This document shows, piece after piece, positions 11,404 to 22,982 of a stretch of DNA of 64,000 bases. This stretch comes from Hordeum vulgare subsp. vulgare. Lineage: Eukaryota > Streptophyta > Magnoliopsida > Poales > Poaceae. The first letter of the stretch is position 1. Every line of letters starts with the position of its first letter. The notes under the pieces are model-generated. The model was not told the origin of the DNA. It worked only from the letters and a program-made list of their open reading frames with translations, and did no database searches. The DNA lies in contig NC_058518.1 of assembly GCF_904849725.1 (NCBI RefSeq), positions 416,585,081 to 416,649,080 on the forward strand, written 5' to 3'. A program made the translations under genes and the position numbers.

Positions 11404-13153
11404 TGTTGGAAATATGCCCTAGAGGCAATAATAAAGTAATCATTATTATATTTCCTTGTTCAAGATAATCGTTTATTATCCATGCTAGAACTGTATTGAT
11501 TGGAAAATCAAATACATTTGTGGATACACAAAGAACACACTGTCCCTAGTAAGCCTCTAGTGGACTAGCTCCTTTATCAAAGATGGTCAAGGTTTCCTGA
11601 CCATAGACATGAGTTATCATTTGATAACGCGGTCACATCATTAGGAGAATGATGTGATGGACAAGACGCAAACTATAAACGTAGCATATGGTCGTGTCAG
11701 TTTACTCCTACTGTTTTCTGCATGTCAAGTATCTGTTCCTATGACCATGAGATCATGCAACTCCCAGACACTGAAGGAATGCCTTGTGTGTATCAAACAT
11801 CACAACGTAACTGGGTGACTATAAAGGTGCTCTACCGGTATCTCCGAGGGTGTTTGTTGGGTTGGCGTGAATCGAGACTGGGATTTGTCATTCCGTATGA
11901 CGGAGAGGTATCTCTGGGCCCACTCAATAATACAACATCACAATGAGCTTGCAAGCAATGTGACTAAAGAGTTTGTCACGGGATTTTGTATTATGGAACG
12001 AGTAAATAGACTTGCCGGTAACGAGATTGAGCTAGGTATGGAGATACCGACGATCGAATCTCGAACAAATAACATACCGATGGACAAAGGGAGTAGCATA
12101 CGGGATTGATTGAATCCTTGATATTGAGGTTCAATCGATGAAAGATCTTCGTAAAATATGTAGGAACCTATATGGGCATCCAGGTCCCGATATTGTTTAT
12201 TGACTGCAGAGTTTCTCCGTCAAATCTACATAGTTCTCGAACCCGCATGGTCTACACACTTAAGGTTCGGTGACGATATAAGTATAATTGAGTCATAGTT
12301 TTGGTGACCGAAGGTTGTTTGGTGTCCCAGATGAGATCCCAGATGTGACGAGGAAGTCTGGAGATGAAGATTGATATATAGGATGAAGCTGAACGGAGTC
12401 CGAAAGTGTTCCGAGATGTACCGAGGGAATCACGGAGTGCCGAAAGGGGTTTCGGGAGGCCCTGGCAATTGTTGGGGGGTCTCATGGGCCAAGGAGAGGG
12501 AGTTGGGCGCAACCCCTCTCCCCAACCCACTTTCGCCGAAGGGGGGGGGTGGCTCCTCCTTGGGGCGCCGCTAGCCCAACTTGGGTTGCAAGGCACCCAA
12601 GTGGGAGGGGTCACCCATCCCTAGCCGCCGCCCCTCTCCTCTCTTGGCTGCTGGCCCCTAGGGGGTAACCCTAGGGCGCCCTCCCCTCTCCCTTCCCCCT
12701 ATACATAGAGAGGTAGAGAGACGACAGCCACACGACAATCTTGCCGTGGCGCTGCACCTCCTCTCCCTCGTAGTTTTTCTCCTCCATAACCCCACGGCAA
12801 AGCCGTGCTGAGCTATCACCACCAATACCTCACCATGCCGTCGTGCTGCCAGAGGACCCGGGCTGCTACTTCACCATTGCTCGCAGGATCGAGGAGGTGA
12901 AGGCACTACCAAGTTGTACATGTGTTGAACGCGGAGGTGCCTTCCATTTGGAATTTAATCGATAGATCATGGGACGGTTCGTGATTGGATCGCAAAGATG
13001 TACCACTACATCAACCGCGTTCTTGAATGCTTCCGCTTAGGAATCTACATGGGTATGTAGATTCAATCTCTCCTCTCGTAGATGGTCATCACCATGGATA
13101 GATTGTGTTTGCACGTAGGAAATTTTTTGTTTCCCATGCAAAGTTCTCCAACA
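11404..13153 (+). repeat. 3' LTR of Copia A
   Basis: The LTR runs from TGTTGGAAATATGCCC to TTCTCCAACA, 1750 bp, with TG..CA ends. It aligns along its length with the other Angela-type LTRs here. The five bases that follow (AAAAT) are the expected target duplication, whose partner would lie left of the window. Confidence 0.92.
12700..12707 (+). promoter_or_regulatory. Probable TATA box of Copia A 3' LTR
   Basis: TATACATA follows a CT-rich stretch at the position where the other Angela-type LTRs in the window have TATATATA. Confidence 0.5.
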
Positions 13154-15898
13154 AAAATAACCATGGACAGATAAAGGTAAGAAACAAAATATCAGTTAAG
13201 TTAATAAGATAATCATTGTTAGGAGAATTGGCCCTTTTTTATTTGTACTCCTAGGGGTTCCTAGTTTTGTGTCACAGCAGCCTACTACCCTGATTCTTGT
13301 TAGTATGAAACATATAGTGTTGCTTACCCGAAAACAGGGTAACAAGAGCACAAGTGAAGCAAAGAAGAACATATGCTAAAAAATAGTTTCTCTAAGATTC
13401 AATCAGATAAAAAAAGATGGTTTTTAATGCACTCAGCCCACATATGCATTAAACTTCAATTCAACTAAGTGGGTAACACTCTACGAGGCTTGGTGAACTT
13501 TTCTTCAGAGGTGGTTTTATGCTTCTTAGTTTTCACCTCTGCATTTTGAGCACCACCCAAATATTTTACAAGAAAAAAGTTACTAAACCTAACCATTCCT
13601 TGAGAACACAACCAGAATCACAAAAAATATCAACAGAAAGTCTAGTTAACTCTAATGAGAGCCACACATGTTGTGCTTCCTTATTGTAGGGCCCAAAATA
13701 ACGTTTATGCAAAATAAAACCCGAACTGAGGTACATTACGACATAAATTTCCAAAATCATATGATAAGACAGGCTATAAAGCAACAAGAGCAAAGAGCAG
13801 GAAATTTTTTTTGATCGATGGGCCCTTTTTTCCAAGGATGTGATCGATGTTCCCTTGATAAAAGAAGCAAACATCATAAGAAACAAATGATCAACCCAAA
13901 AGCGGGGAGGTGTCGATGATGCGATTGTGAGGGATATGTAGCCACCTCTCATCTTAAGGATGAGGTTCACCTCGTTCAAGATCCACGACATCGCCCCTAG
14001 CCGCCTTTAGTTCGCTCCTCTTCTGGTCGAACATAGCTCGGCTCGGGTTCGAATATCCTGACAATGAAGAAGGCCGTAAATTGTCGTTAATAGAAAGGAG
14101 TCAAGGTTGTGAACTACATAATGTGGAACACATATAGAGGCCTGGTTGAAGTTCACAAATGGTGTGAGCTATATGTCTTGCAAAGCATAAATATATTAAT
14201 ATGAATTTTGCTTCGGTATAGCCCCCTAAATGCTTGCACGAATGTTAAAGTTACTTAAAAAGGGTATTCTCATTCCTTCATATCAAGTACTTCTAATCCC
14301 TATTCTCCAAAGGGATCAAATAGAAGATTGGCTACAATCTAGTTTTCTTATTGAAGGTCTAACTTCTAATCTTCACCTTTAATCTGCATCGAAGTTTGTG
14401 TATGAATGCTAAGAAGATGTCTTTATTCAGCGCATCAGTTAGCCATAACAGGACACACTGTGATAGCCTATAATATGAAGTTAAATTTTCGTCGTCACTT
14501 AAGTGTAATGTAAGCACGAGCATCCTAACAAAACTAAAAAAATCATCCAGGAACTATATATAACAAATAATGGATATCATTCATCGGATCTAAGTCTGTT
14601 GCCTACAGGGGACAAATTATTCTAATAATGTGAAACATATCAAGGTCCTTGCATAGAAAATATTATGCAGCTGTCAAGGATCAATAGAACTTACATACAA
14701 GAAAACCATCATGACTAGAGATAACCAAAAGCAGGACATGCATAAACAGATAGGAGAAAATGCATCTTGTTCAAGTACAACATGGCTAGAGGAGGCACAA
14801 GATTTCAATGCCTCCCTCATCCGAAATGGAGGGGGCAAAAGATGAATCCGCTACAAAGTTCTGAAGAGAAACATATATTGGTTATGTTATGACTTTTTTA
14901 AACTCTGTTAACAAGCTTAATTTGTCGTTAGTTTTATCCAATATATAGGGATGCTCTTCAGTTTTATAAAGTTTATAAACTATGGAAAACTCAGGTATGT
15001 GAAACGTGAATCAATGTATCATCTATGTCAAAACAGATAGCATACGTGGATTAGTCTATCTTCTATGCCAAACTGTGAAGCAACACACAACTCACAAAAT
15101 ATCTAAAGTAGCACATCATTGAAAAAATATAGTGAATGAAACAAAGGGTGTATCGCCAGCCCAAAAGTTGTACAGTATCAAAATAGGATCAATGATCCAG
15201 ACCCCACCCGCCCACCGTGATCGAGGATCCAATACGTAGGACTAGAGAAGCTAGATATAGACCTTTTTAGAACATTCGTAAGCACCTTGATATTTTCGAA
15301 TACTCTACTCTTCTCTGGATCAACAGTACTGTAAATTGCATTAGGGGTAATTAGGCAAGGATATTTTGTCATACAATAGCCATAAGTAATAATTAGATAA
15401 TATAAGGACAATACTTAAAAGCTAAAATATAATATCATATATGATAACTTGCTGGGGAAACCTCCAGTCTTTCTTCATTTACGTATCTAACTACATACTC
15501 ATGGTTCCATAGTAATCTGGAAGACCCAATCCTGTTAGAGAGTTAGCATACAAGAACGTAAACTGAAAATCCTCCATCCTGTTAGCGTACAAGAATGTAC
15601 ACTAAAACAAACAGCAAGCTCACTTGACAGAGAAATGATCAACCCCTCAAATATTGGTGCTGAATAAAGAGATTGAGCATATAGCTACGGAATTTGGTGC
15701 ATTACCTAGGAACCGGAGTATTGAGCATATCAAGTAAAAACGATTTTATAGATATGAAATGCATAAAAAGGAAAATCTGACTTGAAAGCACACTCTCATA
15801 AAGGTACAACCAGTCTACTGAGATCTTGATTATTATTTTTCTACCCATGAAAATAAATTGATCATGTGAATTCCCTGCTTCTAAGCCACGCCCTACGA
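13154..15898. other. Unassigned AT-rich DNA between Copia A and Copia B
   Basis: No transposon termini, conserved domain or convincing gene was seen in these 2.7 kb. The longest frame is a 141-codon minus-strand ORF at 13566-13991. It begins MSWILNEVNLILKMRGGYIS, has hydrophobic patches and shows no recognisable motif. It could be an exon fragment or chance. The 13790-14060 part is less AT-rich than the rest. It may be older, unclassified repeat or genuine low-copy DNA. Confidence 0.5.
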
Positions 15899-16292
15899 TG
15901 TTAGGAAACTTGTAATCCTGTCGCACTCTTTCTCTCTTAGATTTTGCTTTCTGCAAATAAACCGGACCACGTAAAGTGAGGTTGTTCACGTCCTGGTCAG
16001 TAGCTAGGCAGGTTTGCACGTCGCTGCGTCTAGCTCGTGGGATGGCGCGAGCTCTGGCTGTAACGGCGGAACCTTGAGCGTGGTCAATGGACGTGGGATG
16101 GCGCGTCCGCAAAACTTGGTCATAATGCAAGATTAGGATCTTCTGTTAGTCTTGAGCTGTTAAATAAACGAAGGAATAGAAAAGCTGCAGTAGTTGCAAG
16201 CAGCGCAAAACCCTCTCTCTCTCTCTCTCGTGTGTGTGTGTGTGTGTGTGTGTCATCATCGCCCGAGCTCTTTCCCTAGCGCAACTCCAACA
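15899..16292 (+). repeat. 5' LTR of Copia B
   Basis: Starts TGTTAGGAAACTTGTAATCC and ends GCAACTCCAACA. Near its 3' end it contains a CT run followed by a TG run that is longer than in the 3' LTR, which explains most of the 19-bp length difference. Confidence 0.93.
16212..16252 (+). repeat. CT/TG compound microsatellite in LTR of B
   Basis: About nine CT units are followed, after a single CG, by about eleven TG units. The counterpart in the 3' LTR (about 20982-21005) is about half as long. Confidence 0.9.
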
Positions 16293-16294
16293 AG

Positions 16295-16306
16295 TGGCAT
16301 CAGAGC
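16295..16306 (+). promoter_or_regulatory. Primer-binding site of Copia B
   Basis: TGGCATCAGAGC resembles the complement of the 3' end of initiator methionyl-tRNA (usual form TGGTATCAGAGC), the standard Copia primer site. It begins two bases after the LTR. Confidence 0.85.
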
Positions 16307-16328
16307 CTCCGATCAAGTGCTGAGAGCC

Positions 16329-19300
16329 ATGGCCGGCGGACGAGGTTCGCAGGCGCCGGCAGAGACGCCGGTGGCGGATCAGCGCTCCCGCGCGCAGAGC
16401 CGCGGGAGGAGTCCGACGCGGCATGGAGGCCGCGCCGTGATCATCCGAGAGGGTGCCAGGGAGGCCGGCGGCGGCGACGTCGTCTGGCCCATGCTGACGC
16501 GGACCAACTATGCCCAGTGGTCCGTGGTCATGATGGTGAACCTGCGCGTGAAGATGCTCTCCGACGCGGTCGAGACATGGGATGCCCCGGTCCGCGAGGA
16601 TCGCAGTGCATTGGCGGCGATACTGCGCTCCACACCAGAGGAGATGCACGCATCACTGGCCACCAAGGAGACCGCGAAGATGGCGTGGGACACCATCAAG
16701 ATTCAGCTCGTTGGCGTTGAGCGCGTCCGAGAGGCGAACGCGCAGAAGCTCCGCAAGGAATTCGAGGCCATCTCGTTCCGGGATGGCGAGACGGTGGATG
16801 AGTTCTCCATGCGCATCTCAGGGCTCGCCGGCACTCTCCGCTCGCTCGGGGACACACTTGAAGAGGTAAAAGTGGTTCGTAAGTTTCTATGTCTTGTTCC
16901 TGCCAAGTACGCTCAGGTGGCCATCGCCATCGAAACCATGCTCGACATCACCACAATGTCGGTTGATGAGCTCACCGCCCGGCTTCACGTCATCGAGGAG
17001 CGCTTGGAGGAGGACAACAACGACGGCGGCTCGGGTGGCCACCTCCTCCTTACTGAAGAGGAGTGGTACGCCCGCCTGAAGAACAAGGAGCGGGGTGGCA
17101 GCTCCTCTGGTGGCAACGGCGGACGTGGCCGTGGCCGCGGGAGCGGGCGCAGTGGTGGCGAACGAGACAAGGCACCGCAACAGAACGGCAAGTGCCACAA
17201 CTGCGGCAAGTGGGGGCACTTCGCCCGCGAGTGCCGGAGCCCATGCCAGGAGTGGGGTGAAGGAGGCGAGGAGGCCCACCTCGCCCAAGGTGATGACGAC
17301 CAGCCGGCGATCCTGCTGGCTCAGGTGTGCGATGAGGTGGTTCACGACGCGGCGCCGGAGCCAAACGGCGGCCGGGGAGACACCCCAACTGACGCGGCAC
17401 TACTGCCGAGCGGCGACCGCGGTGATGGTCCAGGTGCAGCAGAGGTGGTGACCCTCAACGAGGAGCATGTCGTGCCGGTGGATGCAGGCGCCGGGGTTTG
17501 GTACTTCGACACCGGCGCGAGCAACCACATGACCGGCGACAAGGAGCTGTTCGCCACGCTCGATGAATCGATCAATGGCACGGTCAAGTTCGGGGACGGA
17601 TCGCTTGTCAGCATCTGCAGGTGCGGCACGATCGTCTTTGAGTGCCGCCACAAGGGTCACCGGGCTCTCACGGACGTGTACCTGATCCCGAGGTTGCGCA
17701 GCAACATCGTGAGCCTCGGCCAGCTGGACGAGCTCGGCTGCAAGGCGGTGGCCGAAGATGGCGTGCTGGAGTTGTTCGACCGCGACCGCGCACTGCTCAC
17801 GCGGGTGACGCGCTCCAAGAATAGGCTGTACACAATCAAGCTGAAGATGGCGGCGCCCGTGTGCCTTCTGTCCATCATGCAGGACGAGGCCTGGCTATGG
17901 CATGGGCGCTACGGTCATCTCAACTTCCCCTCACTGCGTGCTCTCGCGGAGAAGGGCATGGCGGAAGGCGTGCCGTCGATCGAGCGTGTCGAGGAGTTGT
18001 ACGACGGGTGTGCTCTTGGGAAGTAGCACCGTGTCCCGTTCCTACAGGCGTCCAAGTACCGCACCGAACGCGGGCTCGAACTGGTCCACAGCGACCTGTG
18101 CGGGTCGATCAACCCAGCCACGGCGGGCGGCAACAGGTACTTCCTGTTAATGGTTGACGATCATAGCCGTTTCATGTGGATAGAGGTGCTCAAGTCCAAG
18201 GATGAGGCGTTCAAACGCTTCAAGCGGGTCAAGGCGCTCGCGGAGGCGACGCCGGACAAGAGGCTCCTGGCGTTCCGATCCGATCGCGGTGGCGAGTTCA
18301 ACTCCGCCGCGTTCCGGGAGTACTGCGACGATCACGGCATCAAGCACTGCACTACCGACCCCTACACACCACAGCAAAACAGCGTCGTTGAGTGCCGCAA
18401 TCAGACGGTGGTGGAGATGGCGCGTTGTCTCTTGAAGAGCATGGGCGTGCCGACAATCTTCTAGCGCGAGGCCGTGCGCACCGCGGTTTATCTACTGAAC
18501 CGCGCGCCCACACGCATCCTGGACAGGCAAACTTCGTACGCGGCACGGGACCATCGGAAGCCCAAGGTGCATCATCTCCGTGTGTTCGGCTGCGTGGCGC
18601 ATGTCAAGCGCCTCGGCCCCGGCATCGACAAGATGGCCGATCGCTCGACGCCCATGGTCTTCATTGGCTACGAGGATGGCGCCAAGGCTTATCGGGTGTA
18701 CGGCCCGGTGACGAAGCAGTTGCGCGTTGCACGCGACGTGGTGTTCGAGGAACACCGGAGATGGGCCTGGAGCGGCGGTGCTGAAGCGACGCCCACGTCG
18801 TGCGCCACGTTCGAGGTGGTGTACTATGACCTGCCGACCGGCGGGAACCATGAACTTGGCGCGACGCAGCAGCCCGCCACGCCCGGAGGACCGGGCCAGA
18901 ACAGCCTGCCGCAGGCAACACCCCCCCCCCACACCAGTCCCGCGTGCTCACGAATAGGCAACCCGCCGACACACGACACGGGACGGCATGACGCGGCGGA
19001 CGGCGCTTCGTTGTGGTACAGGCGCCTGGCCAGCATCGAGCAGGAGCTCGACAACGCCTGGGAGGCAGACCAGGTGGAGGTGAACCACCTTTACTTGCTA
19101 GCCGCGGAGGAGCCAGGCAGTTTAGAGGATGCAAAGGGCGATCCCCGCTGGAGGCACGCGATGGAGGACGAAGTGGACGCGATAAGGAGCAACGACACCT
19201 GGGAGCTCACCGCGCTCCCACCTGGTCACATTGCCATCAGCCTAAAGTGGGTATTTGAGGTAAAAAAGGATCCAACTGGTAACATTGTGAAGCATAAGGC

Positions 19301-20612
19301 TAGGGTCGTCGCGAAAGGCTATGTGCAGTGGCAGGGGGTGGACTTCGAGGAGGTCTTCGCGACGGTGGTACGCATGGAGACAGTGCGCGTCCTGCAGGCA
19401 CTCGCCACACACTCTGGGTGGCAAGTCCACCACATGGACGTCAAGTCAGCATTTCTGAATGGTGACCTGATCGAAGAGGTGTACATGCACCAGCCCCCCG
19501 GTTTCGTCGACCCCGGCAACGAGCACAATGTACTCAGGCTGCACAAGGCGCTCTATGGGCTGCGCCAAGCACCACGCGCATGGAACACCAAGCTCGACGA
19601 GCTCACCAAACTGGGCTTCGAGCGGAGCCCCCTAGTGCACGCCGTGTATCGAAGGGCAACTGAAGCGGGCGCCTTGCTGGTCGGTGTCTACGTTGATGAT
19701 CTGGTGATCATCGACACCGACGTGAAGGAAATAGAGAGCTTCAAGGAGCAGATGCATCATCTGTTCGACATGAGCGACCTTGGCCTCTTGAGTTATTACT
19801 TAGGGATCGAGGTTGAGCAACGTGAGGGCGTGATCACGCTGTGTCAAAGCACTTATGCAGAGAAGGTGTTGGAGCAGGCAAGGATGAAGGACTGCAACCC
19901 AAGTCACACGCCCATGGAGCACCGACTGCAGCTGATAAAGGGCGACACCGGCGGCGGCGTCGACGTCACCAAGTACCGGAATGTTTTTGGGAGCTTACGC
20001 TACCTCTACAACACTAGGCCGGACATCACACACGCCGTCGGCATCGTCAGCCAGCACATGGAGGCGCTGGGAGCACCGCACTGGGCGGCGGTAAAGAAGA
20101 TCCTCCGCTACGTCAGAAAGACCTCTGGCTATGGATGCTGCTACAAAAGGACTATGGAGGGAGGTGAGCTGGTGGGATACAGCGACAGCGACCTCACCGG
20201 CGATGTCAATGATCGCATGAGTACAACTGGGGTGGTGTTCTTCCTTAATGACAACCCGATCACGTGGACGTCGCAGAAGCATAAGGTCGTCGCCCTCCCC
20301 TCGTGTGAAGCAAAATACATGGTGGCGGCGACGGCGGCATGCCAGGGCATGTGGTTGAGTCGTCTCTATGGCGAGCTGGCCGGGAGCGATCCCATGATCG
20401 TGAAGCTGTTCATCGACAACAAGTCAGTGATCACGCTGAGCAAGAACCCGGTGCATCATGATCGAAGTAAGCACATCGACATACGCTCCCATTTCATTCG
20501 TGAATACATCGAGGATGGAAAAGTGCAGGTTGATCATGTTGGAATTTAAAGACAACTTGCTGATCTCCTCACCCAAGCACTAGGGCGCGTCAGGTTCAGC
20601 TTGCTGCGATAG
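16329..20612 (+). pseudogene. gag-pol polyprotein of Copia B, three in-frame stops
   Basis: The frame runs 1427 codons from MAGGRGSQAPAETP to a terminal TAG with no frameshift, interrupted only by stops at 18024 (TAG), 18462 (TAG) and 20547 (TAA). Domains in order: gag (residues about 45-260), zinc knuckle CHNCGKWGHFAREC from residue 289, protease FDTGAS with Asp near 394, and integrase with HSDLCG (Asp 589), SDRGGEF (Asp 652) and Glu about 688. RT follows with YVDD at about 1121, then RNase H from about 1280 to the end. The first stop probably replaces Gln (CAG) and the second Trp (TGG) in a conserved W-x-EAV segment. Both are single-base changes, so the element was probably autonomous until recently relative to its LTR age. 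The start at 16329 is chosen because it is the first ATG after the primer site; the frame is also open upstream into the LTR. Confidence 0.93.
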
Positions 20613-20667
20613 TGCCTTTGTGTCGTCAAAGTGAAGGGATCTTAGGCAACATGATTAGGTGGTGATT

Positions 20668-21042
20668 TGTTAGGAAACTTGTAATCCTGTCGCACTCTTC
20701 CTCTCTTAGATTTTGCCTTCTGCAAATAAACCGGACCACATAGCGTGAGGTTGTTCATGTCCTGGTCAGTAGCTAGGCAGGTTTGCACGTCGCTGCGTCT
20801 AGCTCGTGGGATGGCGCGAGCTCCGGCTGTAACGGCGGAGCCTTGAGCATGGTCAAGGGACGTGGGATGGCGCGTCCGCAAAACTTGGTCATAGCGCAAG
20901 ATTAGGATCTTCTGTTAGTCTTGAGTTGTTAAATAAACGAAGGAGCAGAAAAGTTGGAGTAGTTGCAAGCAGCGCAAAACCCTCTCTCTCTCGTGTGTGT
21001 GTGTGATCATCGCCCGAGCTCTTCCCTAGCGCAACTGCAACA
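20668..21042 (+). repeat. 3' LTR of Copia B
   Basis: Same termini as the 5' LTR. A purine-rich stretch AGTGAAGGGA lies about 27 bp upstream rather than directly adjacent, so the exact polypurine tract is unclear. Confidence 0.92.
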
Positions 21043-21752
21043 TACAGCTGGTAGCAAGTTGTAACTTGCTGCACGGATAGAGACAAGTGTGTAGACGAAC
21101 CTAAATCTAAAACTTACTTAGAAATTCAAAGGGCATGCCTAGCAAGTACTCCATGTGAAAATAAGTTGGACGGTTGGTCGCGCATTGATGGCAATCAGGG
21201 AGGGGTTAATGCAGGTGACGTCGTTGACTACCTAGCAATACACTCCTCACCAAGTGGGGCATCCACACACCCTTCCTCAAGGACCTGGAGCACAACAGGC
21301 AACATGGGATGAAAAATCGAGTCTCCTTGGCTGTGCGGTGCGGCGGCTGTGTGATTGAAGGGGTTTGGCACGTCCCCTCACCATGCGAGATGATATGGAG
21401 GTGTGAATGTCTAGCACCGGTGGCATCGAGGCTGGGCGTCTGTGGGAAGGGGTAATCGTCGGTGTCGTTGTTCTTCTTCACGGGAGGGCCAGCAGCTGCA
21501 TTCGCTGGAAGGGGTAGCCGTGGAGGGGGTCGCCTCGTGGGATGCATCCGACATGGGGAGCAACCCCGGTGGAGAAGGAGGGCCGAGGGAGAAGAGGACA
21601 ACGGCGGCGTGGCTTGTCCTAGTAGATCGTGTGTGGAGGCCCTAGGGTTTTGGGTTTAGGGTCAAAAAATACATTACTAGGACATATGAATCTAAAACAA
21701 AAATTGTAACTCGTATATAACTTGCATATAACTTGCTGGGACGATCGAATCT
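21043..21752. other. Unassigned DNA with a possible antisense gene fragment
   Basis: From about 21650 leftwards on the minus strand the sequence reads CTAAACCCAAAACCCTAGGG, a telo-box-like motif common in plant 5' UTRs, and is GC-rich to about 21400. Two minus-strand frames overlap here. One is 131 codons (21206-21601); the other starts at the ATG beside the MSDASH-type segment and is short. No domain is recognisable. It may be the 5' end of a broken gene or part of an unidentified transposon. Confidence 0.35.
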
Positions 21753-21841
21753 CGGGAAAGTAACATACCGAAGTTGTATCAAAATATCTATAGCATATAA
21801 CTTGCTAGGACGATCGAATCTCGGGCAAGTAACATACCAAA
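21728..21841 (+). repeat. 66-bp-offset duplication at the edge of a truncated LTR
   Basis: CATATAACTTGCTGGGACGA and the following CGAATCTCGGGAAAGTAACATACC-type sequence occur at about 21728 and again, slightly changed, at about 21794. Each copy joins non-LTR bases (ATATAACTTGCT) to LTR bases (CGATCGAATCTCGGG), so the junction itself has been duplicated. Confidence 0.85.
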
Positions 21842-22982
21842 GGACAAAGGGAACGACATGCGGGATTAACTGAATCCTTGACATAGAGGTTCAACCGATA
21901 GAGATCTTCATAGAATATGTAGGAGCCAATATGGGCATCCAAGTCCCGCTATTGGTTATTGACCGGAGAGTGTCTCTGGTCATGTCTACATAGTTCTCAA
22001 ACCCGGAGGGTCTGCACACTTAAGGTGCGGTGATGTTTTGGTATTATTTAGTTATGTGTGTTTGGTAACCGAAAGTTATTCGGAGTCCCGGATGAGATCC
22101 CGGACGTCACGGGGACCTCCATAATGGTTCGGAGTTTAAGATAGATATATAGGAAAGTTGCATTTGGCTTCCGGAAAGTTTTCGGGCATTACCGGTAAAG
22201 TACCGGGAGTGATGAATGGGTTCGAGGGTTTTACCGGGAGGGTCCATCCACTCGAGAGAGAACCTAATAGGCCTAAAGGTGGTGCACCAGCCCTTAGTGG
22301 GCTGGTCCGGCCAGCCCAAGATGGCTTACTTTGGCCAACGAGCAAAGAGGAAAAACTCGCAAAAGGGAGAGGAGGAATATTCCAAGTGGGAGGAGTCCTA
22401 CTTGGAGTAGGATTGGAGGCGGACACCTCCACCTCCAATTTCGGCCAAACCTTGAGGGTTTGAGGCCGCCTCCTCCCCTCCCTCCCTCCTATATATTCTA
22501 GAGGAATTAGAGGCAGCCCTAACCGTAATTAGCCACGTGATGCCCTCTCTCTCTAGATCGTTTTCTCCTCTAGATTAGTTCCACAGCCCTTGGCGAAGCC
22601 CTGCTGGATTGTCCACCACCACCACCACCACCACGGCATCGTGTTGGAGAACTCATCTACCTCTCCGCCCCTCTTGCTGGATCAAGAAGGCGAGGATCGT
22701 CATCGAGCTATATGTGTGATGAACGCGGAGGTGACGTCCGTTCGGCACTAGATCGGGATGGATCGTGATGGGATCGTAGGACAGATCGTGATGAGATCGC
22801 GGGACAGACTGCGATTTGGATCGCGATGATGTTCCACTATATCAATCGCATTATATAGGGTTCCGCTTAAGATCTACAAGGGTATCTGGATCTGATCTCC
22901 CCTCACGTAGATGATCATCACCATGGATAGGTCTTGCGTGTGCGTAGGAATTTTTTTGTTTCCCATGCAACGTTCCCCAACA
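21755..22982 (+). repeat. Truncated Angela-type LTR
   Basis: From CGATCGAATCTCGGGCAAGT to CGTTCCCCAACA this matches the last two thirds of the Angela-type LTRs (compare 12047-13153 and 55850-56008). The first roughly 600 bp of the LTR are missing and no internal region is attached on either side, so it is a remnant of a solo LTR or a deleted element. Confidence 0.9.
22490..22497 (+). promoter_or_regulatory. Probable TATA box in truncated LTR
   Basis: TATATATT after a CCTCCC-rich run, aligned with the TATA position of the other Angela-type LTRs. Confidence 0.5.

Larger units (their letters stand above)
1..13153 (+). mobile_element. Angela/BARE-like Copia retrotransposon A, 5' end outside window
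   Basis: The window opens inside the internal leader of a Copia LTR retrotransposon. Gag, zinc knuckle, protease, integrase, RT and RNase H remnants follow in the Copia order, ending in a polypurine tract and a 1750-bp 3' LTR that begins TGTTGGAAATATGCCC. The leader aligns with that of element I (from about 56850), so roughly 850 bp of leader plus the 5' LTR should lie left of position 1. A CACTA transposon at 2152-9227 splits the integrase. The coding part carries stops and a lost gag start codon, so the copy is dead. The family name rests on recalled Angela/BARE/WIS LTR sequence; the Copia class is firm. Confidence 0.93.
15899..21042 (+). mobile_element. Copia retrotransposon B, short LTRs, GC-rich coding region
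   Basis: Two LTRs of 394 and 375 bp, both beginning TGTTAGGAAACTTG and ending CAACA, flank one long gag-pol frame in Copia order. A primer site TGGCATCAGAGC follows the 5' LTR by two bases. About 18 substitutions in some 360 aligned LTR positions (counted by eye, about 5%) point to an old insertion. The flanking bases TACGA (15894-15898) and TACAG (21043-21047) match in only three of five places, so the target duplication is imperfect. Base composition is far more GC-rich than the Angela-type elements, indicating a different lineage, which I could not name. Confidence 0.94.

Noticed and set aside
13566..13991. 141-codon minus-strand ORF as a possible gene
   Set aside because: No motif, no clear start context, no supporting exon or promoter. 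It is kept only as a remark in the unassigned region.
16146..16649. 167-codon minus-strand ORF with a Thr-His run
   Set aside because: It is the shadow of the GC-rich gag frame of Copia B and the TG microsatellite; the plus-strand frame has the domains.
16887..17660. Several overlapping minus-strand ORFs rich in Ala, Arg and Pro
   Set aside because: They are complementary to the zinc-knuckle/protease part of Copia B, where GC-rich codons leave few stops on the other strand.
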